Shown: in pieces, positions 25,676 through 34,190 of the stretch
How positions within the stretch are numbered: the first letter of the stretch is position 1
Layout: every line of letters starts with the position of its first letter
Assembly: GCF_002287235.1 (NCBI RefSeq)
Contig: NZ_LMVP01000290.1
Coordinates: 1 to 35,599 of the forward strand
Direction of reading: 5' to 3'
DNA length: 35,599 nucleotides
Origin: Methanosarcina spelaei
GTDB lineage: Archaea; Halobacteriota; Methanosarcinia; Methanosarcinales; Methanosarcinaceae
Made by a program: the position numbers and the translations under genes
The notes under the pieces: model-generated
Told to the model about the DNA's origin: nothing
Databases searched by the model: none
What the model saw: only the letters and a program-made list of their open reading frames with translations

Positions 25676-25772
25676 TACCTGTGATACTTCAACCCTGTAA
25701 ATGCAGCTAAATTCGGGCTGTAGAAAATTCTAATGTAGTTGCACTTAATTGCAACAAAAGACCGGTGATGTT

Positions 25773-26261
25773 ATGAGAGGAAGAGCCTGGAAATTCGGAA
25801 ATGACGTAGATACGGATGCAGTAATTCCCGGAAGGTACCTGATTTACAATACCCCTGAAGAGCTTGCAAAGTACACGTTTGAAGGCGTACGCCCCGAATT
25901 CGCAAAAAACGTTCATGAAAATGATATCGTGGTCGCGGGAAACAATTTTGGCTGCGGCTCCTCGCGAGAGCACGCGCCTCTTGCTCTGAAAGGAGCAAAG
26001 GTAGCCTGCGTAATTGCAAAATCCTTTGCAAGGATCTTTTTCAGGAACGCAATAAATATCGGAGTTCCTGTCCTGGAATGCCCTGACACTGACAGGATTG
26101 ATGACGGAGATGAACTTGAAGTAGATCTTGCCACAGGAGTTATAGAAAATAAGACAAAAGGTGAGACCTACCAGGCAACCCCTCTCCCTGATTTCGTGCG
26201 TGAAATCGTGGATGAGGGAGGACTTATAGAGTATGCCAGGAAACTTGTCTCTGAACGCTAA
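25773..26261 (+). CDS. leuD: 3-isopropylmalate dehydratase small subunit
   Basis: The product has 162 residues. With an aconitase-like large subunit (not in the window) it isomerises 2- to 3-isopropylmalate in leucine synthesis. Family motifs are [16 protein letters not shown] near the start, [18 protein letters not shown] near 68-85 and [20 protein letters not shown]. In methanogens a close paralog serves homoaconitase in coenzyme B synthesis. The specificity loop here reads RYLIYNTPE; as I recall, homoaconitase small subunits have YLRT at this place, so YLIY favours the leucine enzyme. ATG 25773 follows GGTGAT, and the frame open from TTG 25749 is not used. It is followed after 95 bases by leuB, consistent with a leucine operon. 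Confidence 0.88.
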   Translation: MRGRAWKFGNDVDTDAVIPGRYLIYNTPEELAKYTFEGVRPEFAKNVHENDIVVAGNNFGCGSSREHAPLALKGAKVACVIAKSFARIFFRNAINIGVPVLECPDTDRIDDGDELEVDLATGVIENKTKGETYQATPLPDFVREIVDEGGLIEYARKLVSER

Positions 26262-26356
26262 AAAACAGGAAATCTGTCCTGAGACAACCCTGTCCGCGTT
26301 TGAGATCTCTCAATAAAAAAGGCAATTTTGCCTGTAAATTACAATGGAGTATAAAT

Positions 26357-27484
26357 ATGACGCAGTATAAGATTCCGGTCCTCCCGGGTGACGGGATAGG
26401 CCCAGAAATTATCGCCGAAGGCAGAAAGGTCATAGATGCTGCTGGCGAAAGATTCGGTTTTGATGTAGAGTGGATTGAATACCCGCATGGAGCAGACCAT
26501 TATCTTGAGACGGGAGAACTGATTTCGGAAGAGACCTTAAAGGAGTTGTCCGGATACCCTGATATTTACCTTGGTTCCATCGGAGACCCAAGGATTGCTC
26601 CAGGTGTCCTTGAGAAGGGAATCTTATTAACTGCACGCTTTTACTTTGACGAGTATGTCAACCTTCGTCCGATAAAACTTCTTGACGGAGTATGGACTCC
26701 CCTCAAAGACAAAACCTCAAAAGATATCGATTTTGTGGTTGTCAGGGAAAATACCGAGGACTTCTACGTAGGAATAGGCGGCAGGGCAAAAAAAGGAGCA
26801 AGCAAAGACCTTCTTGAAGTAAAAAGAACGCTCTACTCCGCAAAATTCGGTCTTGATATCGAGACCGACAGCGAAGAAATAGGATACCAGATAGGCCTTA
26901 TCTCCAAAGAAGGCACAAAACGGGTTATCGAGTACGCCTTTGACCTTGCCGAGAACCGGAAAAAACATGTTTCGTCCGTTGATAAGGCAAATGTGCTTTC
27001 CGATATCTACGGATTCTGGAGAGAGGAGTTCAATGCAATTTCTGCAAAACATCCCGGTGTTACTACAGACTTTAACTTCGTTGATGCCATCACAATGTGG
27101 TTTGTGAAAAATCCGGAATGGTTCGATGTTGTCGTAACCCCGAACATGTTCGGAGACATTATTACTGATCTAGGAGCCATGATCCAGGGCGGTCTCGGCC
27201 TTGCTCCAGGTGGAAATATCAACCCTGAAGGCACAAGCATGTTCGAGCCGATTCACGGTTCAGCCCCGAAGTACAAAGGACAGAACAAAGTGAACCCTAT
27301 TGCCACAATCTGGGCAGGTGCAATGCTCATAGAACAGCTAGGAGAAAAGGAAGCCGCAGACACCATAGTCAATGCAATCCAGAAAAACATCCTGGATAGC
27401 AAAGTAAAAACCTACGACATGGGCGGCAAGAGTACAACCTCAGATGTCGGAGACGACATTGCAAGGATAATAAAGGGAGAATAA
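26357..27484 (+). CDS. leuB: 3-isopropylmalate dehydrogenase (isocitrate/IPM dehydrogenase family)
   Basis: The product has 375 residues. It oxidatively decarboxylates 3-isopropylmalate with NAD in leucine synthesis. The N-terminus [13 protein letters not shown] is diagnostic of the beta-decarboxylating dehydrogenases. LRPIKLLDG and [14 protein letters not shown] hold substrate-binding arginines and the catalytic Tyr region, VDKANVL the catalytic Lys, [14 protein letters not shown] the metal-binding Asp, and [18 protein letters not shown] the NAD-binding loop. Pairing with leuD supports the leucine assignment over isocitrate or homoisocitrate dehydrogenase, which share these motifs. ATG 26357 is chosen because GGAG lies eight bases upstream; the frame is open from 26300 but that part lacks family sequence. 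Confidence 0.88.
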   Translation: MTQYKIPVLPGDGIGPEIIAEGRKVIDAAGERFGFDVEWIEYPHGADHYLETGELISEETLKELSGYPDIYLGSIGDPRIAPGVLEKGILLTARFYFDEYVNLRPIKLLDGVWTPLKDKTSKDIDFVVVRENTEDFYVGIGGRAKKGASKDLLEVKRTLYSAKFGLDIETDSEEIGYQIGLISKEGTKRVIEYAFDLAENRKKHVSSVDKANVLSDIYGFWREEFNAISAKHPGVTTDFNFVDAITMWFVKNPEWFDVVVTPNMFGDIITDLGAMIQGGLGLAPGGNINPEGTSMFEPIHGSAPKYKGQNKVNPIATIWAGAMLIEQLGEKEAADTIVNAIQKNILDSKVKTYDMGGKSTTSDVGDDIARIIKGE

Positions 27485-27560
27485 CCCCTTCCTTTCACTT
27501 TTTTTCATTATTTTTGCTTCGTTATTCTTTTTTCGTACTTCTTTTTCACTACTACTTTTT
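27485..27560 (+). terminator. T-rich terminator after leuB
   Basis: The stop codon is followed by CACTTTTTTTCATTATTTTTGC and further T5-T6 runs to about 27560, a typical archaeal intrinsic terminator without a stem. The remaining bases to 27695 are AT-rich with no gene. Confidence 0.6.
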
Positions 27561-27695
27561 CATTAACAATAACACATTTTTAAAATGTCTCTGTTTAAAT
27601 ATCCATATACGATTGAAAGATATAGAGAATATATTCAAAGTGTGATAATTAAATAGAAAGGTTTAGTTGAAAGGGAAAAATCAACAATCGGAGGC

Positions 27696-27911
27696 ATGTC
27701 TATAATCTCCATTAGACCTTTTAGTGATAATGATAATCAAAGCTTACTTGAAATAGAAAGACTGTACCCACAAGGCGATGAAAACTGTGCTCTAGGCGTA
27801 GATAAGAAGGATATAATTGCCCGTTATAGAATGTATGACAACTGGAATATTTTTGTGGCAGAAGACGAAGGAAAAACTGCTGACTGAACCGGTTTGACTG
27901 TGAAATCATAA
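27696..27911 (+). pseudogene. truncated GNAT acetyltransferase remnant
   Basis: ATG 27696 has a strong CGGAGG ribosome site. The 63-residue frame begins ISIRPFSDNDNQSLLEIERL and reaches NWNIFVAEDEGKTAD, the first two strands and helices of a GNAT domain, then stops at TGA 27885-27887. Reading on in frame gives TGLTVKS and another stop. In intact homologues the sequence after the VAE(D/E).GK strand usually continues with Gly and a hydrophobic or Trp residue, so GAC-TGA here plausibly derives from GGC-TGG by two G-to-A changes. The acetyl-CoA-binding half of the domain is missing altogether, so the gene is dead as an enzyme even if the stop were read through. Confidence 0.7.
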
Positions 27912-28013
27912 TCGTCTTCCTGAAAAAATGAAAAGTAAGCATACATTGTTGAAGTGATAGTTCATCTGGAACTGCAGAATAAATTTAAATATGTTTGTTG
28001 CGTATATTATCAT

Positions 28014-28175
28014 ATGAAAATTTTTAATATGGTGATCGGGACATCAAATTTGTTTGATATGAAATGTGAGTACACATCGAAATGCACTGCATATAAAGAT
28101 GATTCTTACACATGTACGGAAGCACTGGACAAAAGCTACTGCGGAATTTATAAACTTTTCTTGAAAGACGCCTGA
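28014..28175 (+). CDS. small Cys-rich protein
   Basis: The product has about 53 residues from ATG 28014 (a nested ATG at 28059 would give 38). The C-terminal part holds four cysteines in the pattern C-x6-C-x9-C-x8-C (CEYTSKC ... YTC ... SYCGIYK), suitable for a small zinc- or iron-sulfur-binding knuckle. A TATA-like TTTAAATATG at about 27981-27990 lies some 28 bases before ATG 28014, supporting a leaderless start. The frame is open from a GTG at 27954, but that part looks non-coding. I believe similar tiny four-Cys proteins occur in methanogens, but I cannot name a family. The role is unknown. Confidence 0.5.
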   Translation: MKIFNMVIGTSNLFDMKCEYTSKCTAYKDDSYTCTEALDKSYCGIYKLFLKDA

Positions 28176-28373
28176 AATATTATCCACAGAATCATATTTC
28201 GAGTACTGAGAGTTACCAGTTAAGCTGAAAAAACTTCTGTTTTCTTGTTTTATTAATATAATTTTTGTAGTAAAACCTGTGCATAGACTTTGCAGCAAAT
28301 TAAAATCAGACTCAAGAGCTCTGTACTAAAACAGGTCTTTAATACTACATGGAAAAAAAATTACATTGGCGCT

Positions 28374-28399
28374 ACAACCTCCAGCTAAAGCCGGGTTGT
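28374..28399. mobile_element. IS200/IS605-like subterminal palindrome (remnant end)
   Basis: ACAACCTCCAGCTAAAGCCG followed by GGTTGT forms an imperfect hairpin with an AGCTAAAGC tip, closely resembling the CCTCCAGCTAAAGCTGGAGG palindromes I know from IS200/IS605 (TnpB-associated) element ends. No tnpA or tnpB frame lies beside it, so it would be a solo end or a PATE-like relic. It lies in the gene-free stretch 28176-28479. Confidence 0.35.
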
Positions 28400-28479
28400 T
28401 TTTACGCTTCGTTATATTAAAACAAAAGGCTTCAAAGTTAAATATTGAATATTCTACCTAACGGTCAGTTCAATTTTTT

Positions 28480-28576
28480 ATCAGATATTATTTAGTTTTT
28501 GTCAAACATTGTTTGGTTTTTATCAGATATTATTTGGTTTTGATCAGATATTGTTTGGTTTTTGTCAAACATTGTT
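28480..28576. repeat. 21-bp tandem repeat, four full copies and a partial, overlapping an ABC ATPase stop codon
   Basis: Units of 21 bases in two flavours, ATCAGATATTATTTGGTTTT(T/G) and GTCAAACATTGTTTGGTTTT(T), occupy 28480-28500, 28501-28521, 28522-28542, 28543-28563 and 28564-28576. The last unit contains the stop codon (28565-28567) and the final Asn-Asn-Val codons of the minus-strand ATPase. Confidence 0.85.
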
Positions 28577-29176
28577 TATGTCTTTTAGATAAATGGTATC
28601 GTGGCATAACCTACTAATTAAATTCCTGTCATGGCTTACGACCAGTACTCCGATGTTAAGTTCTTCGACAATGTTTAAAACAATGTTCCAGATTTGAGCT
28701 TGGGTAATGGCGTCTACCATTGTAGTAATTTCATCAGCTATTAAATATCTGGTTTTAGGGCTTAGAGCTCTTGCAAGGGCAAACCTCTGGAGTTCTCCTC
28801 CGGAAAGCTCATTGGGCCATCGGTTAAGCCAGTTGTTTTTTATTCCAAAGGCCTCTAAAATATCCTGTGAAACAAGATGTCCTTCGTTTAGAATATCTTT
28901 CATTCTCCATTTCGGATTTACAGCTTTTTCCGGATGTTGAAAGACAAGCTGGACGGGGTTATAACCTTTTGACGGAATTTCGTTTCCATCCATAGTTACT
29001 TTTCCCTGGTACTTAATTTCATAGCCTGCTAAGATCTTACAGAGAGTTGATTTGCCGCTTCCACTGTCCCCAATAAGGCCCAGTACCTCCCCGCTGCGCA
29101 AAGAAATATTAACATCTTTTAAAACCGGATCATTTTTTTTATACTCGAAACTTATGTTCTCACCTTTAAGATGCAT
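28565..29176 (-). CDS. ABC transporter ATPase, OppF/NikE type
   Basis: The product has 203 residues. It is the second ATPase of the importer encoded by this operon and sits on the cytoplasmic side of the membrane. Walker A is GDSGSGKS at 36-43, the Q-loop lies at LVFQHP (77-82), the signature LSGGELQR at 123-130, Walker B YLIADE ending in Glu148, and the switch His181 in VVSHD. It is shorter than OppF (about 300) because the C-terminal oligopeptide-specific domain is absent, as in NikE-like proteins. The start overlaps the preceding ATPase by 11 bases and has GAGGTG upstream. The stop codon comes from a tandem repeat, so the end of the protein may have been set by that repeat. Confidence 0.9.
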   Translation of the reverse strand: MHLKGENISFEYKKNDPVLKDVNISLRSGEVLGLIGDSGSGKSTLCKILAGYEIKYQGKVTMDGNEIPSKGYNPVQLVFQHPEKAVNPKWRMKDILNEGHLVSQDILEAFGIKNNWLNRWPNELSGGELQRFALARALSPKTRYLIADEITTMVDAITQAQIWNIVLNIVEELNIGVLVVSHDRNLISRLCHDTIYLKDINNV

Positions 29177-30179
29177 TATTACACCTCACCACCCCTCCGT
29201 TGACCTGTTTCAATTGAGGAATTCCCCTGGAACATATAGCTTTCTTTTTGGAACATCTGTCATAAAAGATACATCCGTCAATGACTTCATCCTGCATCGG
29301 TTGATGGCCTTTGATTGCCTGAAACTTATTCTGGGGAAGAGCATTCCAGAGTGCACGGGTATACGGGTGCCTCAAGTTCTCACCATTGTTTTTAAAGTCT
29401 TCAACATTCGCTACTTCCAGAACCGTACCTGCGTAAAATACTGCGATTTTATGGGAGATTTTTAGTGCAGCCTCGATATCATGAGTTATGAGTATCACTG
29501 CACACCCCTTATCTGCCATGTCTTTGAAGTAACTCAGGGTCTCATTCAAAGTTTTATCATCTAAGCCAGGGGTTGGTTCATCTGCAATTATAAGTTTTGA
29601 AGAGCTTATTACGGCAGTGGAGACCAGAACTCTTCTGGTCATTCCTCCAGATAGCTCATGAGGAAGCATTCTTTCTACTTCGGGTTTTAAACCGTATCTC
29701 TGAAAAACTTCTCTCTGAAGTTTCTTCATTATACTTTCTTTTTCCTTTTCAACACTTCCTATTACCTGATTCGAGATTTTCATTAAAGGGTCAAGATAGG
29801 TTATAGCTTGCGGAATCAAGGCTATTTCTTTGCCTCTCATTTCTTTTTTTCTTTCCTGAGTAAGTTTTTTACCATCGTATTCCATCTTACCATCTAATTT
29901 TGCATTCAAAGGCAAAATTCCTAAAATCGCATGAGCCAGAAGACTTTTACCCGATCCGCTTGACCCTACGATAGCTAAAATTTCACCTTTATAAGCCTGG
30001 ATACTCAAGTTAGAAATTACTTTCAGTTCAGTCTGCCTGAGTCCTGACGCATATTGAGTGAACGAAAGTGAAAGATCTTCTACTGTCAACAGAGCTTCAG
30101 TTTTTTTCCGATCTCCAGCAACTGTTTCAAGTCCAGTGGATAACTCTTTTTTAGGGTTTATTTCAGCTTTATTTCCCAC
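29166..30179 (-). CDS. ABC transporter ATPase, OppD/NikD type
   Basis: The product has 337 residues. Walker A is GSSGSGKS at 72-79, the signature LSGGMTRR at 176-183 and Walker B LIIADE ending in Glu201, followed by PTPGLD and the switch VILITHD. The C-terminal 70 residues form the Opp/Dpp-type extension with HPYTRALWNALPQ and a four-Cys cluster (GCIFYDRC, AIC and VVRC) that is seen in many OppD proteins and may hold an iron-sulfur or metal site. The start codon is GTG at 30179, with GGAGAG upstream; the overlapping ATG at 30182 is out of frame. A 184-base gap with a 16-bp repeat array separates it from the permease gene upstream. Confidence 0.92.
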   Translation of the reverse strand: MGNKAEINPKKELSTGLETVAGDRKKTEALLTVEDLSLSFTQYASGLRQTELKVISNLSIQAYKGEILAIVGSSGSGKSLLAHAILGILPLNAKLDGKMEYDGKKLTQERKKEMRGKEIALIPQAITYLDPLMKISNQVIGSVEKEKESIMKKLQREVFQRYGLKPEVERMLPHELSGGMTRRVLVSTAVISSSKLIIADEPTPGLDDKTLNETLSYFKDMADKGCAVILITHDIEAALKISHKIAVFYAGTVLEVANVEDFKNNGENLRHPYTRALWNALPQNKFQAIKGHQPMQDEVIDGCIFYDRCSKKKAICSRGIPQLKQVNGGVVRCNNAS

Positions 30180-30240
30180 ATTTCACACTCTCCAGATATA
30201 GATTTAACATATTTTTGTCCAGTACACTTTTATCCAATAC

Positions 30241-30336
30241 ATTTCTAATTCAGCATATTTCTAATTCAGCATATTTCTAATTCAGCATATTTCTAATTCA
30301 GCACATTTCTAATCCAGCACATTTCTAATCTAGCAC
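30241..30336. repeat. 16-bp tandem repeat, six copies, inside the transporter operon
   Basis: ATTTCTAATTCAGCAT is repeated at 30241-30256, 30257-30272, 30273-30288, 30289-30304, 30305-30320 and 30321-30336. The last three end in CAC rather than CAT, and degenerate copies flank both sides. The array lies between the second permease gene and the first ATPase gene, which are otherwise tightly packed with their partners. Confidence 0.92.
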
Positions 30337-30363
30337 ATTTCCAGTCTAATAACTGAAGAAAAA

Positions 30364-31221
30364 TTATTCATGAGCAATTTTCGGATTTATCAGCTTTCCT
30401 AAATTTTCTCCAATCATATCAAACGCCAGGACTACAATTAACAGAGATAATCCAGGGAAAAACGCAAGCCACCAGTATCCTGCTGAAAGGTACCTCATAG
30501 ATTCGGAAAGAATTATACCGATTGCCGGTTCATGTGGTGAAAGCCCGAATCCCAGGAATGTGACTGAAGCTTCGTGTAAAATCGCATGTGGAAACATTAA
30601 AATTGTGCCTAACAGTATCTGGGGAACCAGATGAGGTAGAATGTGTCTTGTAGCTATCCACCATTTTGACCTGCCAAGATTCCTGGAGATATGAATATAC
30701 TCCTGGGTTTTCAACTGCTTGGTTTCTGCTCTTACGACCCTTGTTAAGCTCGGCCAATGAGTTAATGCAACTCCGGTGATAACTCCTGCTGCTCCCCCTC
30801 CAATTCCTATGGAAATAAGAACTATTAAAAGCAGATGCGGAATTGAAAGAAAGAGGTCTACCAACCAGGATACAAAGGAGTCTGCAGTTTTTCCTGCACT
30901 TGAAAGTAATCCCAGAATTACGGTCAATAGAGTGCTAATTGTGGAAGCGAGCCCTCCAACCAATATACTTAGGCCCAGTCCTTCCAGAGTCCTTATAAAC
31001 ATGTCTCTTCCCATCCAGTCCGTTCCGAACGGATGTTCCAGAGAAGGGGCAAGGTTTTTTGAGCCGAAATTGGTCTGTAGCGGCTCCTCGCCTAAAAACA
31101 CGCTGGAAACCACAATTGCAAGCAATAAAAGTGAAGTGGAACCTATTATCAGAAGCGTTTTTTTCCTGAGGTTTAATCCTCCGAATAGTCCCCTGTTAAC
31201 TGTCACAACAGCAGTACTCAT
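30364..31221 (-). CDS. ABC transporter permease, OppC/NikC type
   Basis: The product has 285 residues. It is an inner-membrane subunit of the importer, with an N-terminal helix (TLLIIGSTSLLLLAIVVSSV) and about five more spans. The periplasmic-side HPFGTDWMGRDMF motif after the first span is typical of DppC/OppC/NikC, and the cytoplasmic EAA-like loop is seen in VTFLGFGLSPHEPAIGIIL near residues 219-237. ATG 31221 overlaps the stop of the upstream permease by four bases (ATGA), so the two permeases are translationally coupled. The downstream ATPase gene is separated by a repeat array. Confidence 0.92.
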   Translation of the reverse strand: MSTAVVTVNRGLFGGLNLRKKTLLIIGSTSLLLLAIVVSSVFLGEEPLQTNFGSKNLAPSLEHPFGTDWMGRDMFIRTLEGLGLSILVGGLASTISTLLTVILGLLSSAGKTADSFVSWLVDLFLSIPHLLLIVLISIGIGGGAAGVITGVALTHWPSLTRVVRAETKQLKTQEYIHISRNLGRSKWWIATRHILPHLVPQILLGTILMFPHAILHEASVTFLGFGLSPHEPAIGIILSESMRYLSAGYWWLAFFPGLSLLIVVLAFDMIGENLGKLINPKIAHE

Positions 31222-32210
31222 ACCAATGCCTCCTGTTGTTTTATCCTGGGATCAATAAATTCATAGATAATATCAGCAATCAGGTTTCCAAAGAAAACAA
31301 ATAAAGTACTGAAGATGACTATTCCCAAAAGCAGCGGTACATCGGATTTCAGTCCTGCTGATACTGCAGTCTGTCCGATTCCGGGATAAGAGAATACCTG
31401 TTCAACAAGGACTGTGCCTCCGAACAATTCACTGAACCCTAAAAACTGCAGAGTAATGGCCGGAAGTGCAACGTTTCGAACTCCATGCCTCAAAATCAGA
31501 TCCAGCCCTTTTTCACCTCTTGCTTTTGCAAATAAGACATAATCACTGGATAGAACTTCGATTAATTTTTCTCGAGTGAACATTGTAATTTTGGCAATGT
31601 CTAATAAACTCAAAGTTATCGCAGGGAGAATTAAACGCTTAAGCCAATCAAAAAACGTCACATTGTCGGCTGTAACCCCTATAGGTACTCTTAATCCTAT
31701 TGGGAACCAGCCCAGATATACCGAAAACACTATTAGAAGCAGCAGTGCCAGCCAGAACGTAGGTGCAGCAGCCAGAGCATAACAATAAGTTTTTATTGCC
31801 TTATCAACCCACGTACCTTGATTCGCGCCCGCTATAATTCCTAAAGCAAACCCCATAATTCCTGAAAGCAGCCAGGAAATCCCCATCAGGATAAGAGAAG
31901 CTGTAAATCGTTCTTCAATGACGTCAATAACTGGAGTTCTATAAATTAGAGAAGTTCCAAAGTCTCCTTTAAGAATATCTCCGGCCCAGTTGAGGAATTT
32001 TTCCTGTGGAGGAGTGTTAACCCCCCAGTACGCTTCAAGTTTAGCTTTGTGCTCTGCGGTTACTGGCATCTCCCCAATATAGGCTCTAACGGGATCTATA
32101 GGCGAATACTGGATAAGCATGAAACTTGCAAAACAAACTATAATCAAAAGGCTTGTCAACCTGAGTGCTTTTTTTCCGATGAAGCTCGCTATTTTTTCAT
32201 TGTTTGACAC
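31218..32210 (-). CDS. ABC transporter permease, OppB/NikB type
   Basis: The product has 330 residues and about six membrane spans. The N-terminal span (LTSLLIIVCFASFMLIQYSP) followed by PIDPVRAY is the mark of DppB/OppB/NikB proteins. The EAA-like motif is at YVLFAKARGEKGLDLILRHG near residues 219-238, and GGTVLVEQVFSYPGIGQ near 260-276 is strongly conserved in the family. The start is GTG at 32210 with GGGAG close upstream. It pairs with the OppC-type permease to form the channel. The 262 bases upstream, before the binding-protein stop, are AT-rich and carry no gene. Confidence 0.92.
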   Translation of the reverse strand: MSNNEKIASFIGKKALRLTSLLIIVCFASFMLIQYSPIDPVRAYIGEMPVTAEHKAKLEAYWGVNTPPQEKFLNWAGDILKGDFGTSLIYRTPVIDVIEERFTASLILMGISWLLSGIMGFALGIIAGANQGTWVDKAIKTYCYALAAAPTFWLALLLLIVFSVYLGWFPIGLRVPIGVTADNVTFFDWLKRLILPAITLSLLDIAKITMFTREKLIEVLSSDYVLFAKARGEKGLDLILRHGVRNVALPAITLQFLGFSELFGGTVLVEQVFSYPGIGQTAVSAGLKSDVPLLLGIVIFSTLFVFFGNLIADIIYEFIDPRIKQQEALV

Positions 32211-32472
32211 GCTACTCCCTCATACATAATTATTCTATAGTGGTGTCCATTTTAACGTGAATATTGGCCTGTGAACTATTTCTGGGGATTATTCAAGGTT
32301 TTTTTATTTATTAAACCAGAATAGAGTTAAATCCTGGAAAATAAACGTTTTAGTACCTTTTATAGTCAGTCATTAAACTCGACTGTTGATAGCAATAAAG
32401 GAAAAAGTGAGTAACTGAGCCTGCAAGATCAGAATTAAAGGCTCGGTTATCCATTAATTATCGGATAAAGTC

Positions 32473-34185
32473 TCACTTGGAAGTCGAGCTTGCTGTGTCT
32501 ACTCTTTTCCATTCATAGATATTTCCTAAAACATCTGCTCCTGCATTTCTTTGCGGAGTACCCATATCCAGGGTTTCATCTGCCATGTAGAGGTAATCAA
32601 TCGTTACCAGCCATAACCAGGTAGCATCTCCTGCTGGCCCAAAACCGGTACTTCCGTCATATGCAGCTAACTTCCAGTATTTTGTAGCCTGGTCCTGATC
32701 TGTTGACCTAAGAGCTGTTTCCAGATATCCGTCTACAATAGAATTATTATAAAGGCCAGGGTTCCTGTAGGTATCGTCAGCCTCTTTGCTGTGGTACTGC
32801 TGGTAGAGATTAAAGGTATCTATACTGCTGTAAGCGTATAATACAGCTGAACTATACTGGTTAGCGTAGATTTCGTCCCAACTTGCTCCTACAAGGTCTA
32901 TTTTTATTCCTAACTCTTTAGCCTGTTCGCTTACAGCTACTGATAGAGCTTGCCTTGTCTGGTCAGTAGCAGAGTAGTATAACTTGAATTCAGCTTCAGT
33001 TCCGTTCTTCTCCCGAATTCCATCACCGTCGGTGTCTTTCCAGCCTGCGTTTTCCAGTATTTTTTTGGCTTCCTCGGGACTTGAACTGTTAATTTTCGCG
33101 TCAGGGTTCCCGAAGTCCCGCTGGTCTACTCCGGTATATTCTACGGCTCCTTTTCCGTATATGACTCCATCAAGCAGAGCTTTTCTGTCGATACCGATGT
33201 TTAAGGCTTTTCGAATTGTTATGTCTGCTGTGACATTATTGCCTATTGGGTCTCCCTTAAGGCTTTTTTTGCCTGTGTTATACTGCAGAGGGAAGGATAG
33301 TCCCTGAGCCCTTGCTGCCGGAAGATTTACTAACTTATATCCATCTACGGTCTGGTTTGCATGGCTAATTTCAATTTCAGCTATGTCCACATCCCCGGAT
33401 TTTACTGCTGCAAACGCAGTATCTTTATCCAAAAACAGCATGGTTATTTTTTTGAAATATGGCTTTTTTCCATAGTAATTTTCGTTTAATTCTAAGATTG
33501 CCTGCTGCCCCTTGTCCCATTCTACGAGTTTATATGGTCCAGATCCTATCGGATTGGCTCCGTAGGTTTCTTTTTTATATGCATGTTCCGGCACAATCCC
33601 AACGTATCTGAGTCTCCATATGAAACTGGACTGAGGCTCTTTCAGCTTGAATTCAACTGCAGTGTTATTTATTGCCGTGGCTTTTTCGAGATTACTCATA
33701 TCCAGTTCGGAGTTACTTCCAATTGCGGTATTAAACGTAAATGCCACATCTTCTGCGGTTAAGTTTTCACCGTCCGTGAACCTGACATCATCTCTAATAT
33801 GCACAGTCCAGGTATTTCCATCCGAACTGACAGAGTAATTCGTAGCAAGATCGTTTATTATGCTTCCATCGTCAGCTGACTTAAAAAGAGTGCTCTGTAG
33901 AAGTGGCTCAAAATTCACATGCCCGCACCCCCATCCCAGAAGCGGATCAAATCCGGTTTCGGGCTCACCGGTATGCGAATTTACATTCACCACAAGTTCA
34001 TCAGAGCCTTTAGAAGCTGGTTCATCCGAGTCCTCGGAAACGAGTTTATCCGAGCTCCCTGAAATAGATCCATCAGAAACATGGGATGACGAGCTAATCG
34101 GATGACCCATTAATGTAAAAATAAGGATAGCCGATATAATTATGACTCCTGTCCCTATCAGTAGATACTGCTGATTTTTCTGAAT
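32473..34185 (-). CDS. ABC importer substrate-binding protein (SBP family 5), non-AUG start
   Basis: The product has about 570 residues. It captures the substrate (peptide, nickel chelate or similar; not decided by sequence) outside the cell. Family 5 motifs are FEPLLQSTL, the SSDGNTWTVHIRDDVRFTDG block, AEDVAFTFNTA, GSGPYKLVEWDKGQ and RKALNIGIDRKAL. The first ATG (34110) lies after the signal sequence. Upstream in the same frame are the codons for QKNQQYLLIGTGVIIISAIL and IFTL, an evident signal/anchor, and before them GGAGGTG with five bases to an ATT codon at 34185. No ATG, GTG or TTG is available in this frame back to the stop at 34206-34204, so ATT is the likely start. A Ser/Asp-rich linker follows the anchor. 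It heads the five-gene operon. Confidence 0.85.
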   Translation of the reverse strand: MQKNQQYLLIGTGVIIISAILIFTLMGHPISSSSHVSDGSISGSSDKLVSEDSDEPASKGSDELVVNVNSHTGEPETGFDPLLGWGCGHVNFEPLLQSTLFKSADDGSIINDLATNYSVSSDGNTWTVHIRDDVRFTDGENLTAEDVAFTFNTAIGSNSELDMSNLEKATAINNTAVEFKLKEPQSSFIWRLRYVGIVPEHAYKKETYGANPIGSGPYKLVEWDKGQQAILELNENYYGKKPYFKKITMLFLDKDTAFAAVKSGDVDIAEIEISHANQTVDGYKLVNLPAARAQGLSFPLQYNTGKKSLKGDPIGNNVTADITIRKALNIGIDRKALLDGVIYGKGAVEYTGVDQRDFGNPDAKINSSSPEEAKKILENAGWKDTDGDGIREKNGTEAEFKLYYSATDQTRQALSVAVSEQAKELGIKIDLVGASWDEIYANQYSSAVLYAYSSIDTFNLYQQYHSKEADDTYRNPGLYNNSIVDGYLETALRSTDQDQATKYWKLAAYDGSTGFGPAGDATWLWLVTIDYLYMADETLDMGTPQRNAGADVLGNIYEWKRVDTASSTSK

Positions 34186-34190
34186 ATAGA

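Noticed and set aside
27954-28013. Longer GTG-initiated start for the Cys-rich protein
   Set aside because: The extra 20 codons look non-coding and overlap a TATA-like element that better explains a leaderless start at 28014.
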